NCBI GenBank assembly: GCA_016195215.1
Contig: JACPZY010000081.1
Span: 1-33,079 of the forward strand
Direction of reading: 5' to 3'
From: Actinomycetota bacterium
GTDB taxonomy: Bacteria > Actinomycetota > Actinomycetes > Nanopelagicales > Nanopelagicaceae
DNA: 33,079 nt
Under the pieces are notes generated by a model. That model saw only the letters and a program-made list of their open reading frames with translations. It did no database searches and was not told the DNA's origin. Below are positions 16,962 through 24,351 of this stretch, piece after piece. Both the position numbers and the translations under genes were made by a program. The first letter of the stretch is position 1; every line of letters starts with the position of its first letter.

Positions 16962-17939
16962 CTAGTGGGAAAATTTCTTTAAATCACTTTCGGTCATTAT
17001 TTCCGCAAGTTCTCTCCAGGTAGTTTTGGCTTCCCAGCCGAGCACTGTTTTCACCTTCGAGGGGTCACCGATGAGGGCATCCACTTCAGTCGGTCTTTTG
17101 TACCGATCTTCGGTTTCAACATATTCTCTGTAGTCCAGATTTAAAGCAGAGAAGGAAGCTTCGCAGAAGTCACGCACAGTTGCACCGACTCCCGTAGCAA
17201 CTAAATAGTCATCGGACGTCACTTGTTGAAGCATTAGCCACATGCTCTCCGTGTATTCAGGAGCAAACCCCCAGTCACGAATCGCATCAAGATTGCCAAG
17301 ATAAAGTTTGGATTGAAGCCCCAACTTAATTCTTGCGGCGGCCATAGTGATTTTTCGCGTGACAAAGGTTTCTCCTCGACGAGGTGACTCATGATTAAAC
17401 AAAATTCCGTTGGTCGCATGCATTCCATACGCATCGCGATAGTTGCGTACAACCCAGTAAGAGTATAATTTGGCTGCTGCATAAGGACTCTGAGGTGCGA
17501 AAGAGGAGGCCTCTGTTTGCGGAGGTGGAGTACTTCCATAGAGTTCTGAAGTCGAGGCTTGATAAAACTTAGTATCAATACCAGCGGCGCGGATAGCTTC
17601 GAGAAGTCGAATGGTTCCCACCGCATCCACCTGGGCCGTGAAATCTGGCATTTCGAATGAGACTTTAACGTGACTCTGAGCCGCTAAGTTATAGATTTCG
17701 TGCGGCTCAAGTTGGCGAACCAAATTCGAGATCCCAACGCCGTCGGTGATGTCACCATAATGAAGATGTAGGTTGTTTCCCTTCTCATGGGGATCCTTAT
17801 ATAAATGTTCAATTCTTGAGGTGTTAAAAGTTGAACTGCGTCTAATCACTCCATGTACTTCATACCCCTTTTGAAGTAATTGCTCGGCAAGATAAGAGCC
17901 ATCTTGGCCAGTGATTCCGGTGATCAAGGCACGTTTCAT
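16962..17939 (-). CDS. gmd: GDP-mannose 4,6-dehydratase
   Basis: Converts GDP-D-mannose to GDP-4-keto-6-deoxy-D-mannose, the first step to GDP-L-fucose. All GMD hallmarks are present over 325 residues: [53 protein letters not shown], catalytic [10 protein letters not shown] (Thr130-Glu132) with Tyr153 and Lys157, [20 protein letters not shown] and RDWGFAPEY. The ATG at 17939 overlaps the stop of the fucose synthase gene by 4 nt, so the two are translationally coupled, in the order fcl then gmd. Confidence 0.95.
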   Translation of the reverse strand: MKRALITGITGQDGSYLAEQLLQKGYEVHGVIRRSSTFNTSRIEHLYKDPHEKGNNLHLHYGDITDGVGISNLVRQLEPHEIYNLAAQSHVKVSFEMPDFTAQVDAVGTIRLLEAIRAAGIDTKFYQASTSELYGSTPPPQTEASSFAPQSPYAAAKLYSYWVVRNYRDAYGMHATNGILFNHESPRRGETFVTRKITMAAARIKLGLQSKLYLGNLDAIRDWGFAPEYTESMWLMLQQVTSDDYLVATGVGATVRDFCEASFSALNLDYREYVETEDRYKRPTEVDALIGDPSKVKTVLGWEAKTTWRELAEIMTESDLKKFSH

Positions 17940-18865
17940 ATTACTGGCTCCTTGTTTTGATTTCTAAGAAACCAATCATAGGTCGATGCAATGCCGGTTT
18001 CGAGATCAATTTGGGGCTTCCACCCAAATTCCGTAATGAGGGAACTGTCTAGAAGTTTGCGCGATGTTCCGTTTGGTCGATTTGGATTAAAAGTGATTTC
18101 TCCTGTGAAACCAACAACCTTTGCTACAAGTGCTGCTAAATCTTTAATAGAAATTTCCTGGCCGCTTCCAACATTGATAGCCACTAAGTCATCGTAATTA
18201 ATGAGGAGATCCAAGGTTGCTCTCGCAAGATCCTCAACATGTAGAAATTCACGTAAAGGCGTTCCGTCGCCCCATATTTCAACGCTATGGGCTTCGGCAA
18301 ATTTTGCCTTGTGAAAGCGATGGATAAGCGCCGGGAGGACATGTGCAGTCTCGAGATCGAAGTTATCCCGTGGTCCGAATAGATTGGTTGGCATCGCCGA
18401 TATCCATTTGTGTCCAAATTGGCGCCTGTATGCCGCCACAAGTTTCAATCCTGCTATCTTCGCAATCGCATATGGCTCATTTGTGGGTTCCAGCGTTCCG
18501 GTGAGAAGTGCTGATTCTTTAATCGGTTGCGGAGCGAGTTTCGGATAAATGCACGAAGAACCAAGAAAAAGTACTCTTTCAATCCCTGCAACGTGTGCGG
18601 CATCTAATAGATTTGTTTGAATTTGTAGATTTACTGAAAGAAAGTCGACAGGGAAAGCAGAATTTGCGCCTATGCCACCGACTTTGGCCGCCGCGATTAC
18701 CAAAGCATCTGGTTGCGTGTCGGTCAATTCTCTGAATACTTCCGCCCTAATGGTTAGATCCAAATCCGAAGAGGGCCGACCAAGCACCTCATTGCCTCGT
18801 GCCGTCGCCTCGAGAGCAACTGCCGACCCAACCATTCCATTGATTCCTGCCACATATAAACGCAT
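17936..18865 (-). CDS. fcl: GDP-L-fucose synthase
   Basis: Bifunctional 3,5-epimerase/4-reductase that turns the product of GMD into GDP-L-fucose, 309 residues. NADP loop is [11 protein letters not shown] (GxxGxxG), followed by [29 protein letters not shown] with the catalytic cysteine (Cys105), Tyr132/Lys136 in [24 protein letters not shown] and [17 protein letters not shown]. It is upstream of and overlaps gmd. The start ATG is 2 nt from a strong hairpin (18868-18887), and no Shine-Dalgarno lies at normal distance. Confidence 0.95.
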   Translation of the reverse strand: MRLYVAGINGMVGSAVALEATARGNEVLGRPSSDLDLTIRAEVFRELTDTQPDALVIAAAKVGGIGANSAFPVDFLSVNLQIQTNLLDAAHVAGIERVLFLGSSCIYPKLAPQPIKESALLTGTLEPTNEPYAIAKIAGLKLVAAYRRQFGHKWISAMPTNLFGPRDNFDLETAHVLPALIHRFHKAKFAEAHSVEIWGDGTPLREFLHVEDLARATLDLLINYDDLVAINVGSGQEISIKDLAALVAKVVGFTGEITFNPNRPNGTSRKLLDSSLITEFGWKPQIDLETGIASTYDWFLRNQNKEPVI

Positions 18866-18867
18866 GC

Positions 18868-18887
18868 GGCAAGGGTACTTCCTTGCC
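18868..18887. promoter_or_regulatory. Perfect 7-bp inverted repeat next to fcl start
   Basis: GGCAAGG at 18868-18874 and CCTTGCC at 18881-18887 with a 6-nt loop. It lies 2 nt upstream of the fcl ATG, inside the 76-nt divergent region shared with the ABC exporter. On the fcl side the only purine-rich candidate binding site (AAGGAAG) is inside this stem. A second palindrome, CCTTG-AAT-CAAGG, follows at 18896-18908. These could be operators for both directions or an RNA hairpin that limits fcl translation. Confidence 0.55.
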
Positions 18888-18941
18888 CCTGGAAACCTTG
18901 AATCAAGGCTCTTTTGCTAAGGTAAGCGACATGGCGGAGAA

Positions 18942-20801
18942 ATGAAGGTTGCACGAGGAGGCAGTCCGAGTAACCTTCGCCAGAACTGGCGGAAGAGCGA
19001 CCTGGGTAGGACACTGCGGGTTTTGTCTCGAAGTGATCAGCGCAAACTAATTGCTGTCGCAGTTCTCCAGATTTTAATGGGTGGCCTAGATCTTCTTGGA
19101 GTTGTGGCGGTAGGTCTACTGGGAGCTCTTTCAGTGACAGGTCTTCAATCTCGTCAGCCCGGCGATCGAGTGAGTTTCGCGCTGAGACTTCTTCATATTT
19201 CAGACTCTTCATTTCAAAGTCAGGCAACAATATTGGGTATCAGCGCCGTGGTTCTCTTGGTGGGTCGCACCATGCTCTCAATTTTCTTTACTCGTCGCGT
19301 CATGTTCTTTCTGAGTCGTCGAGGCGCAAAAATTTCAGCAAATCTGATCTCGCGGCTGTTGGCTCAACCGCTATTGATTGTCCAGGCAAGAACTACTCAA
19401 GAGATACTTTACGCAGTCACCAGCGGTGTTGTCGTGATTACGCTCCAAATATTAGCAACCGCAGTCGTCCTCATTTCAGATCTCTCATTGTTACTTGTTA
19501 TGGCGATAGGACTTCTTATCATTGACCCAACAACCGCGCTCGCAACCTTCATAGTATTTTCGATGATCGGCTTCCTTTTATATCGCTTGATGCATGTCCG
19601 CGCTGGGATGTTGGGCAAGAGAAATTCGGAATTGTCAATTCTGAGTAACGAAAAGATTGTCGAAGTATTCGGATCGTATCGGGAATCTGTTGTAAGAAAT
19701 CGCAGAGATTATTATGCGCGCGAAATAGGTAAACTACGTTTTGATCTTGCTGATACTTCCGCTGAGATTAATTTCATGCCATATGTAAGTAAGTATGTCA
19801 TTGAAACCACCGTTGTCCTCGGTGCCCTTTTGGTTGGTGCGGCACAATTTATTTTGCAGGATGCGAGTCATGCCGTAGCGACTCTCGCTATTTTTCTCGC
19901 GGCCGGCACAAGAATTGCTCCTGCAGTTCTAAGAGTTCAACAAGGCTCAATTACTATCCGAGGAAGCTTAGGCCAAGCAGGTCCGACATTGGCACTTATT
20001 GATGCGCTTGGTGACGCACCCATGATTGAGAATGTTGATGACGTAGTTGACGTAGTGCATGAAGGTTTTATATCCAAAATAATAGTGGAAGGCGTTGAAC
20101 TTACCTACCCTAAAAAGTCGTTACCAGCCATTTCGAATATTACTTTGACTATTCCTACCGGATCGTCGGTGGCGATTGTGGGCCCATCTGGTGCGGGGAA
20201 AACAACGCTCATTGATGTTTTGCTTGGTGTATTAGTGCCAGACCAGGGATCAGTCCTAATCTCGGGTGTACTTCCGTTAGCGGCGGTCGCCAATTGGCCG
20301 GGCGCAATTTCGTATGTGCCGCAAGATGTTATGATCTCCGCCGGTACCGTTCGCGAAAATGTTGCACTTGGATATCCTCCTGAGGCGGCAACCGATGAAT
20401 TAGTGATGAGCGCATTAAAGATTGCGCATCTCGATAAATTTGTTGCTGGCCTGCCACAGGGCCTCAACACTCAGGTGGGCGAACGTGGGGCAAAAATTAG
20501 CGGCGGACAGCGTCAAAGATTGGGAATTGCACGCGCAATGTTTACCAAGCCTCATCTTTTGGTACTTGATGAGGCGACAAGTTCATTAGATGGTGAAACT
20601 GAAGCAAGTATTTCTTCCGCGATTCATGAAATGCGGGGCTCAACGACTGTAGTAATGATTGCACATAGATTATCCACTGTGCGTAATGCAGATATCGTGG
20701 TATATCTATCCGCGGGCAAAATCATGGCCAAGGGAACCTTCGAAGAAGTTCGCAACTTAGTACCTGATTTTGATCGACAAGCGAAATTAATGGGTCTTTA
20801 A
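18942..20801 (+). CDS. ABC exporter, permease-ATPase fusion (lipid-linked oligosaccharide flippase type)
   Basis: A 619-residue half transporter. Residues about 35-340 contain six probable membrane segments (for example LIAVAVLQILMGGLDLLG, AVVLLVGRTMLSIFF, LLVMAIGLLIIDPTTALA). The nucleotide-binding domain has Walker A GPSGAGKTT near 413-421, signature ISGGQRQRLG near 519, Walker B LLVLDEATSSLD near 539 and the H-loop histidine in IAHRLSTV. It resembles PglK-type flippases; at the end of a glycan locus without Wzx or Wzy it is the likely exporter. The stop at 20799-20801 lies 3 nt from a truncated helicase copy. Pieces of its 3' end reappear at 22498, 24092 and 26127. Confidence 0.92.
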   Translation: MKVARGGSPSNLRQNWRKSDLGRTLRVLSRSDQRKLIAVAVLQILMGGLDLLGVVAVGLLGALSVTGLQSRQPGDRVSFALRLLHISDSSFQSQATILGISAVVLLVGRTMLSIFFTRRVMFFLSRRGAKISANLISRLLAQPLLIVQARTTQEILYAVTSGVVVITLQILATAVVLISDLSLLLVMAIGLLIIDPTTALATFIVFSMIGFLLYRLMHVRAGMLGKRNSELSILSNEKIVEVFGSYRESVVRNRRDYYAREIGKLRFDLADTSAEINFMPYVSKYVIETTVVLGALLVGAAQFILQDASHAVATLAIFLAAGTRIAPAVLRVQQGSITIRGSLGQAGPTLALIDALGDAPMIENVDDVVDVVHEGFISKIIVEGVELTYPKKSLPAISNITLTIPTGSSVAIVGPSGAGKTTLIDVLLGVLVPDQGSVLISGVLPLAAVANWPGAISYVPQDVMISAGTVRENVALGYPPEAATDELVMSALKIAHLDKFVAGLPQGLNTQVGERGAKISGGQRQRLGIARAMFTKPHLLVLDEATSSLDGETEASISSAIHEMRGSTTVVMIAHRLSTVRNADIVVYLSAGKIMAKGTFEEVRNLVPDFDRQAKLMGL

Positions 20802-20804
20802 TAA

Positions 20805-21269
20805 CTATCTAGGCCTACGACGTCTCTGGTCTTGTCCGGGACGTGGTTTGCGACGTGCGCCACCGAAACTTGGCTTTTCTAAGACCGGAGCGATATATGC
20901 AATCCCGCTTGGCTCCTTGGATCCAGTAATAGATACCAACTCTGCGTGGTGCGGACGTACATCGACGAACTTGGGGTAGACACCGGCACGTGAGGTGAGA
21001 CCGCGAGCGGCAACGTCGGTGGCAACAAGTGTGGCAGTCGGGTTGGACTTGAAGTGCTCAAGGGTTCGGGTGCGAACCGCTTGGGATTTTCCGCCGTGGA
21101 GTGCACCGACGGCAACACCGACGCTCGCCAGTTTATCTGCAAGGCGATCTGCACCACGTTGGGTCTTCACGAAAAGAATGGTGCGACCGTCGCGGGATGC
21201 GATCTGCGCGGTGATCTCATCCTCGTCACTTGGGTGCATCACGAGAACATGGTGCTCCATGGTGCTCAT
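20805..21269 (-). pseudogene. Truncated copy A of the DEAD-box helicase 3' end
   Basis: Readable as 154 residues starting STMEHHVLVMHPSD and ending PGQDQRRRRPR, almost identical to residues 463-666 of the intact helicase at 29308-31308. It lacks the whole N-terminal half. It also has an in-frame loss of 50 codons: AARG runs directly into LTSRAG, removing the region from GIHVDDVS to QQSAVR, including motif VI (HRAGRTAR). The deletion ends lie at two Arg-Gly codon pairs (CGxGG), a short direct repeat. Without Walker motifs and motif VI it cannot be a helicase. No ribosome binding site precedes the ATG. Its left end abuts the ABC exporter stop; its right end joins an abiEi remnant. Confidence 0.92.
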
Positions 21270-21312
21270 TTTGTGGGGCGATGAGCGCGCCTCCCTTGCT
21301 GGGGTGTCATAG
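21259..21312 (+). pseudogene. Remnant of an abiEi antitoxin gene
   Basis: The translation VLILWGDERASLAG matches VLTLWGDERAALPA in the AbiEi protein encoded at 24352-25095, and the DNA agrees codon by codon except for mostly third-position changes. The match starts right where the helicase copy A ends, at the shared letters GGTGCTC, and stops after about 45 nt. Nothing else of the gene remains. It indicates that another AbiE module once stood here. Confidence 0.7.
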
Positions 21313-21332
21313 GCGGCCTATGGATGGAATAC

Positions 21333-21350
21333 TTTTACTACTTAGTAAAA
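21333..21350. promoter_or_regulatory. Perfect palindrome, probable operator of the XRE gene
   Basis: TTTTACTA at 21333-21340 and TAGTAAAA at 21343-21350, separated by CT. It is 17 nt before the ATG of the XRE regulator and lies where an autoregulated antitoxin promoter is expected. A very similar site (TTTAC and GTAAA half-sites) precedes the truncated HigA-type gene at 23371-23387. Confidence 0.65.
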
Positions 21351-21367
21351 ATTAGGTGGTGATTGAG

Positions 21368-21943
21368 ATGACGGCAGGGGTTCTTGCTCGTTCAGTGCGT
21401 GCGGCGAGCGGCCTGACTCAGATCGAACTCGCGAGCCGTTCAGGGATAGCTGGATCATCTCTTTCTCTGATCGAACACGGAAAACGCGAACCAACCGTTG
21501 CAACCCTTGATACCTTGCTGCGAGCGGCCCGGCACACCGTCGTCGCTATCCCTACTGTTCGCAGTGATGCTGCACGTATCGCTTCTGAGATTGCAATAGC
21601 GCTCGTCGAGTCAGATGGATTGAGCGTCTACCGCCGATTTCTACAGTTAGCAGATAATCTCGCCGCAGAATCGGGAGCCACAAGGGTCGGACTTACCCTT
21701 ACCGAACCCTCTCCGACTGGCTCCGAACAGTGGGATGCTGCCATCGCCGCTCTCTGTGAGTACCGGCTGCAGGCTGATCACCTGCCAGTTCCGAATTGGA
21801 TCACTAAGAGAATCGGTTTTCCAACCAGACCATGGGCGCCATGTACGAGCGGATACAACATCCCAGCAGATCCCACGAAAGTTCCCGAAGAATTTCTCCG
21901 CCGCGGGATCCTCATTGAAGCCCAGACGTTAGAGAGTGTTTAA
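21368..21943 (+). CDS. XRE-family antitoxin/regulator
   Basis: About 191 residues. An HTH_3 domain fills residues 5-58 (ARSVRAASGLTQIELA, then SGSSLSLIEHGKREPTVATL pattern with the recognition helix around SSLSLIE). The C-terminal 130 residues are a helical domain I cannot name. The frame opens at GTG 21356, but the ATG at 21368 has AGGTGG 8 nt upstream and starts directly before the HTH, so it is preferred. Its stop and the next ATG overlap in TAATG, so it is coupled to the nucleotidyltransferase gene, as in toxin-antitoxin pairs. The GC content of this pair is visibly higher than in the glycan locus, suggesting separate origin. Confidence 0.85.
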   Translation: MTAGVLARSVRAASGLTQIELASRSGIAGSSLSLIEHGKREPTVATLDTLLRAARHTVVAIPTVRSDAARIASEIAIALVESDGLSVYRRFLQLADNLAAESGATRVGLTLTEPSPTGSEQWDAAIAALCEYRLQADHLPVPNWITKRIGFPTRPWAPCTSGYNIPADPTKVPEEFLRRGILIEAQTLESV

Positions 21944-22515
21944 TGCCCGGCGACCAACTTGACCGAGACGATCTCATCCGCGGCATTAACGCGGTGATCG
22001 CCAAGTTGCGTGCTACGGGAGAGCCCGCCGACATACGGATCGTTGGAGGCGCCGCACTCGCGCTACGGTATTTCGATCGGCGCACCACATCTGATGTTGA
22101 TGCGCACCTCCATCCCGAGGAACCAATCCTCCGTGCTGCACTCGAAGTTGCCAATGAGGAGGGGTGGCCAGAGAACTGGCTCAACAGCAACGCGGCCATC
22201 TTTATGCCGTTATACAGCGCGGGCCTTGACTGGGAGGTTCTCTACTCTGATGCAAAGATTACTGTTTCGGTAGCGTCACCACATGCATTGCTCGCGATGA
22301 AGATCAATGCATCGCGACCCGGTCGTGATGTCCAAGACATCGCAAACCTTCTGGCCCTCTGCAACATTCAGGAGGTTGGCGAGGCAGAAGAACTTATGGA
22401 TAAGTATTACCCTGGTGATGGGCTCTCAGAAAAAGCGCTCCGTCTGCTAAATCCGATCTTCGAGCAGGGCCTCCCGGCAATTCCTGCACCGCCGCCTTCT
22501 ATTGGTTTTGGATGA
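21943..22515 (+). CDS. AbiEii-like (DUF6036-type) nucleotidyltransferase, probable toxin
   Basis: 190 residues with a minimal nucleotidyltransferase signature: IRIVGGAALALRYFDRRTTS followed by DVDAHL, giving GG at 35-36 and the metal pair Asp51/Asp53. A helical part with LLAMKINASRPGRDVQDIANLL follows, the usual lysine and RD motif of AbiEii-type toxins. With the overlapping XRE gene it forms a probable toxin-antitoxin unit. The last codons (IGFG and stop) are not native: they are read from ABC-exporter tail DNA (22498 onward, where the original frame would read LVLDEATSSL). The natural C-terminus has therefore been replaced, perhaps by only a few residues; activity may remain. Confidence 0.82.
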   Translation: MPGDQLDRDDLIRGINAVIAKLRATGEPADIRIVGGAALALRYFDRRTTSDVDAHLHPEEPILRAALEVANEEGWPENWLNSNAAIFMPLYSAGLDWEVLYSDAKITVSVASPHALLAMKINASRPGRDVQDIANLLALCNIQEVGEAEELMDKYYPGDGLSEKALRLLNPIFEQGLPAIPAPPPSIGFG

Positions 22516-22600
22516 GGCAACGAGTTCGTTGACCGGTCATGGCCACTGGGCGTGGCTCACCTTCTCTCTCCACAACCGCCACACACCTTTCAAGTGAGGT
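22498..22600 (+). pseudogene. Decayed fragment of ABC exporter 3' region (first NYN module)
   Basis: 22498-22545 reads as the Walker B part (LVLDEATSSL) of the ABC exporter and matches the better-preserved fragment at 26127-26320. After this the copy is deleted or scrambled, then rejoins the other copy at CCGCCACACACCTTTCA (22574-22591), just before the conserved region in front of the NYN gene. It has no coding capacity of its own but supplies the stop codon of the upstream toxin gene. Confidence 0.78.
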
Positions 22601-22604
22601 ACTA

Positions 22605-22619
22605 GGTAACCCCTTTACC
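22605..22619. promoter_or_regulatory. Short inverted repeat before NYN pseudogene
   Basis: GGTAA-CCCCT-TTACC, 8 nt before the GTG start. The whole stretch from ACACACCTTTCA to the start codon is almost identical in front of the intact NYN gene (26343-26357), while the DNA just upstream has decayed. Such conservation suggests a promoter or operator. No Shine-Dalgarno is visible, so leaderless translation is possible. Confidence 0.45.
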
Positions 22620-22627
22620 CTCCAGAC

Positions 22628-23139
22628 GTGAGCAAGCCAACCGCGATCGTCTACGTTGACGGGTTCAATTTGTATCGAAGGGCTTTAGAGAACACCCCGT
22701 ACAAATGGCTCGATATTGAAGTTCTTAGCGAAATCGTCCTTAGTCAATATGACGTAATTCAGGTTCGTTATTACACGGCAAATATTTCATCTCACCCAAT
22801 GATCCGTCCCAAAGACAGAGACAGCAGATCTATTTGCGGGCGCTAGAAACTAAAGTAAAAATTGTGATTCACAAGGGTCAATTTAAATCTGAAAACAAAC
22901 ATCTTCCAGTCAGCCCCTGGGAATTTGATTCGGACTTCTTTGAACCAATGTCAATTGTAAAACGACTAGGTTTAGGCACAATGGGGTTGATTCTCCCATC
23001 AGAAGTTTCGTCCAAAAGGCTTGTGCAGGTGGCCGACCCGTATGTTCATCACATAAGAAAGGGGACTTTGCGTGAAGCGCAATTCCCCGACATCATTTTA
23101 GATTTACAGGGAGAAATTCGAAAACCTAGCCGTTGGTAA
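22628..23139 (+). pseudogene. Broken copy of NYN-domain nuclease gene
   Basis: Paralogue of the intact gene at 26366-27010. The first 60 codons are nearly the same (SKPTAIVYVDGFNLYRR). A frameshift around 22812 separates the first part from the second (IYLRALETKVKIVIHKGQF). A further in-frame deletion of about 47 codons joins SIVK to RLGLGTMGLILPSE and removes the EKGSDVN and NDSD motifs that hold catalytic aspartates. The C-terminal end (RKPSRW) is retained, as is the terminator behind it. It cannot encode an active nuclease. Confidence 0.9.
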
Positions 23140-23145
23140 AAACAG

Positions 23146-23169
23146 AAATCCCGACCGAAGCCGGGATTT
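23146..23169 (+). terminator. Hairpin terminator of the broken NYN copy
   Basis: AAATCCCG (23146-23153) and CGGGATTT (23162-23169) with an 8-nt loop, 6 nt after the NYN stop codon. The homologous hairpin after the intact gene has AAACCCCG/CGGGGTTT: one base pair changed on both sides, so pairing was kept. There is an A-rich run before and a short T run in the stem, allowing action in both directions. Confidence 0.75.
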
Positions 23170-23211
23170 CGCGGCCAACCGCCGAAGGGGTTGGGGATGT
23201 GAAATGAAGAG

Positions 23212-23245
23212 TAGCAGATCTATCTCGATCTGTGGCGTCTTTGAT
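23212..23245. repeat. Short remnant of helicase 3' end (copy E)
   Basis: TAGCAGATCTATCT at 23212-23225 equals the sequence spanning the stop codon of the intact helicase (29300-29313), followed by weaker similarity around GGCGTCTTTG. It lies at the same place after the NYN terminator as remnant B at 27083. Beyond about 23245 the similarity is lost. The stretch 23246-23353 is unassigned; a minus-strand frame is open there but resembles nothing I know. Confidence 0.55.
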
Positions 23246-23353
23246 CAGAACGTGGACGTGGGGGTTATCAATCCAACCTGACTTTGCGGGTGCTGCCCTA
23301 GGTATGGTCAACCCTGCCAAAGGTGGAGGGCAGACGGTACGGTTCAATTGTGG

Positions 23354-23387
23354 TTGGATATCTTTTATCATTTACCTACTAAGTAAA
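23354..23387 (+). promoter_or_regulatory. Promoter with palindromic operator before higA-like remnant
   Basis: A -35 like TTGGAT (23354-23359) and a -10 like TACTAA (23377-23382) are 17 nt apart. The -10 is covered by TTTAC-CTACTAA-GTAAA (23371-23387), an inverted repeat with the same half-sites as the operator at 21333-21350. It probably was the autoregulated promoter of a HigBA-type operon whose toxin gene is now missing. From 23388 to 23483 no intact gene is seen; GTTGAGGATTATCACTGA (23438-23455) could be the last codons of a HigB toxin. Confidence 0.5.
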
Positions 23388-23483
23388 GGATAATATGGAG
23401 TTAACTGGACGAAAGTGAAGTCAGTGCAAGTGGCGTAGGTTGAGGATTATCACTGAAAGGGAAAGCGCCGATCACGGGACAAA

Positions 23484-24110
23484 GTGGGGCAAGTGGCAGA
23501 ACTTCTTCGATTTTTTGAAGTGGTTAATCCCCAAGCATGGGAGGAAGTCTGGCTTCAACCCCAAGCTGCATTTCGTACTTCTCGAACGTATAACTCGTCG
23601 ATTAAGTCGCTATCGGTCTGGTTACGGTTGGGGGATATTCAAGCTAGAACTGTTGAGACGGGAGAATTCTCACGGGAGAGGGTTGCAAAGGAATTGCCTT
23701 CTTTCCGATCATTGATGCGCAAGGATGGGAAATCTGTTGTACCGAAGTTAACTTCATTGTGCAATCAACTTGGCATCGTTCTTCTCTTCGTGCCTGAGTT
23801 GAGCGGCACCCGATGTTCAGGGGCTGCGAGATGGCTTGCACCCGAGAGGGCACTGATTCAACTTTCACTTCGACATAAGATAGACGACCATTTTTGGTTT
23901 ACCTTTTTTCACGAACTGGGTCATTTGTTGAAGCACAGCAAGAAAGCGTTCTTTGTGGATAGCGATAATGGCCATGAACGGAGTGTTGAAGAAAGCGAGG
24001 CAGATAAGTTTGCAGAAATTTGCCTTATACCAAGTCAGTATGAAGCAGAGATGCAAAATATGAACGATTTGGCATCGGTCCAGGCCTTCGCAAAGTTAAT
24101 GGGCTTATAG
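23484..24110 (+). pseudogene. HigA/ImmA-type antitoxin, truncated at both ends
   Basis: The readable part contains VAELLRFFEVVNPQAWEEVW and PQAAFRTSRTY, then the ImmA/IrrE metallopeptidase-like domain with SGAARWLAPERALIQLSLRH and the zinc motif FFHELGHLL, plus EADKFAEICLIP. In this family an XRE helix-turn-helix precedes the part seen here and about 30 further residues follow. The HTH is absent: a stop codon interrupts the frame at 23453. The C-terminus ends early in FAKLMGL, which equals the end of the ABC exporter (QAKLMGL); so the end is an in-frame joint to ABC-tail DNA. It lacks a DNA-binding domain and a visible toxin partner. Confidence 0.8.
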
Positions 24111-24141
24111 ACCCCGTACTGCTTTGGAGAACTATCTAGGA
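24092..24141 (+). repeat. Fragment of the ABC exporter stop region and helicase end (F)
   Basis: 24092-24110 encodes AKLMGL and stop, as does the exporter end at 20783-20801, with synonymous differences. After 20 nt of other sequence, AACTATCTAGG (24131-24141) repeats the DNA after the exporter stop, which spans the helicase stop codon. The second match is only 11 nt and would be weak alone. The following stretch 24142-24334 holds no gene I can support. Confidence 0.55.
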
Positions 24142-24351
24142 CTGCTGAGTTTCTGATCAGAGCTTGGGCGTTAGTGTCATCAAATCCACCCCAATCTTGT
24201 GGATATGCCAAATCCCGTTTTTCTGACAGAAAAACAAACCAGCTCCTAGGCAGTAGCCTGGCGCACTGCTTTGTCGTCCTGAGGTGACACGAGCTTTGAT
24301 TATTTTCCATTCAGAATTGAATTTGTTTAGAAAATACTGTAATTTTTAACT

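Noticed and set aside
20805-21269. Functional small helicase-like protein
   Set aside because: It lacks motifs I, II, III and VI and is plainly a deleted 3' fragment of the intact gene at 29308-31308.
23126-23371. Minus-strand open frame of 81 codons
   Set aside because: It overlaps the NYN terminator and the operator, has no recognisable motif and no ribosome binding site; considered chance.
24035-24310. Minus-strand open frame of 91 codons after the HigA remnant
   Set aside because: It runs across a recombination joint and overlaps the HigA-type coding end; no family resemblance seen.
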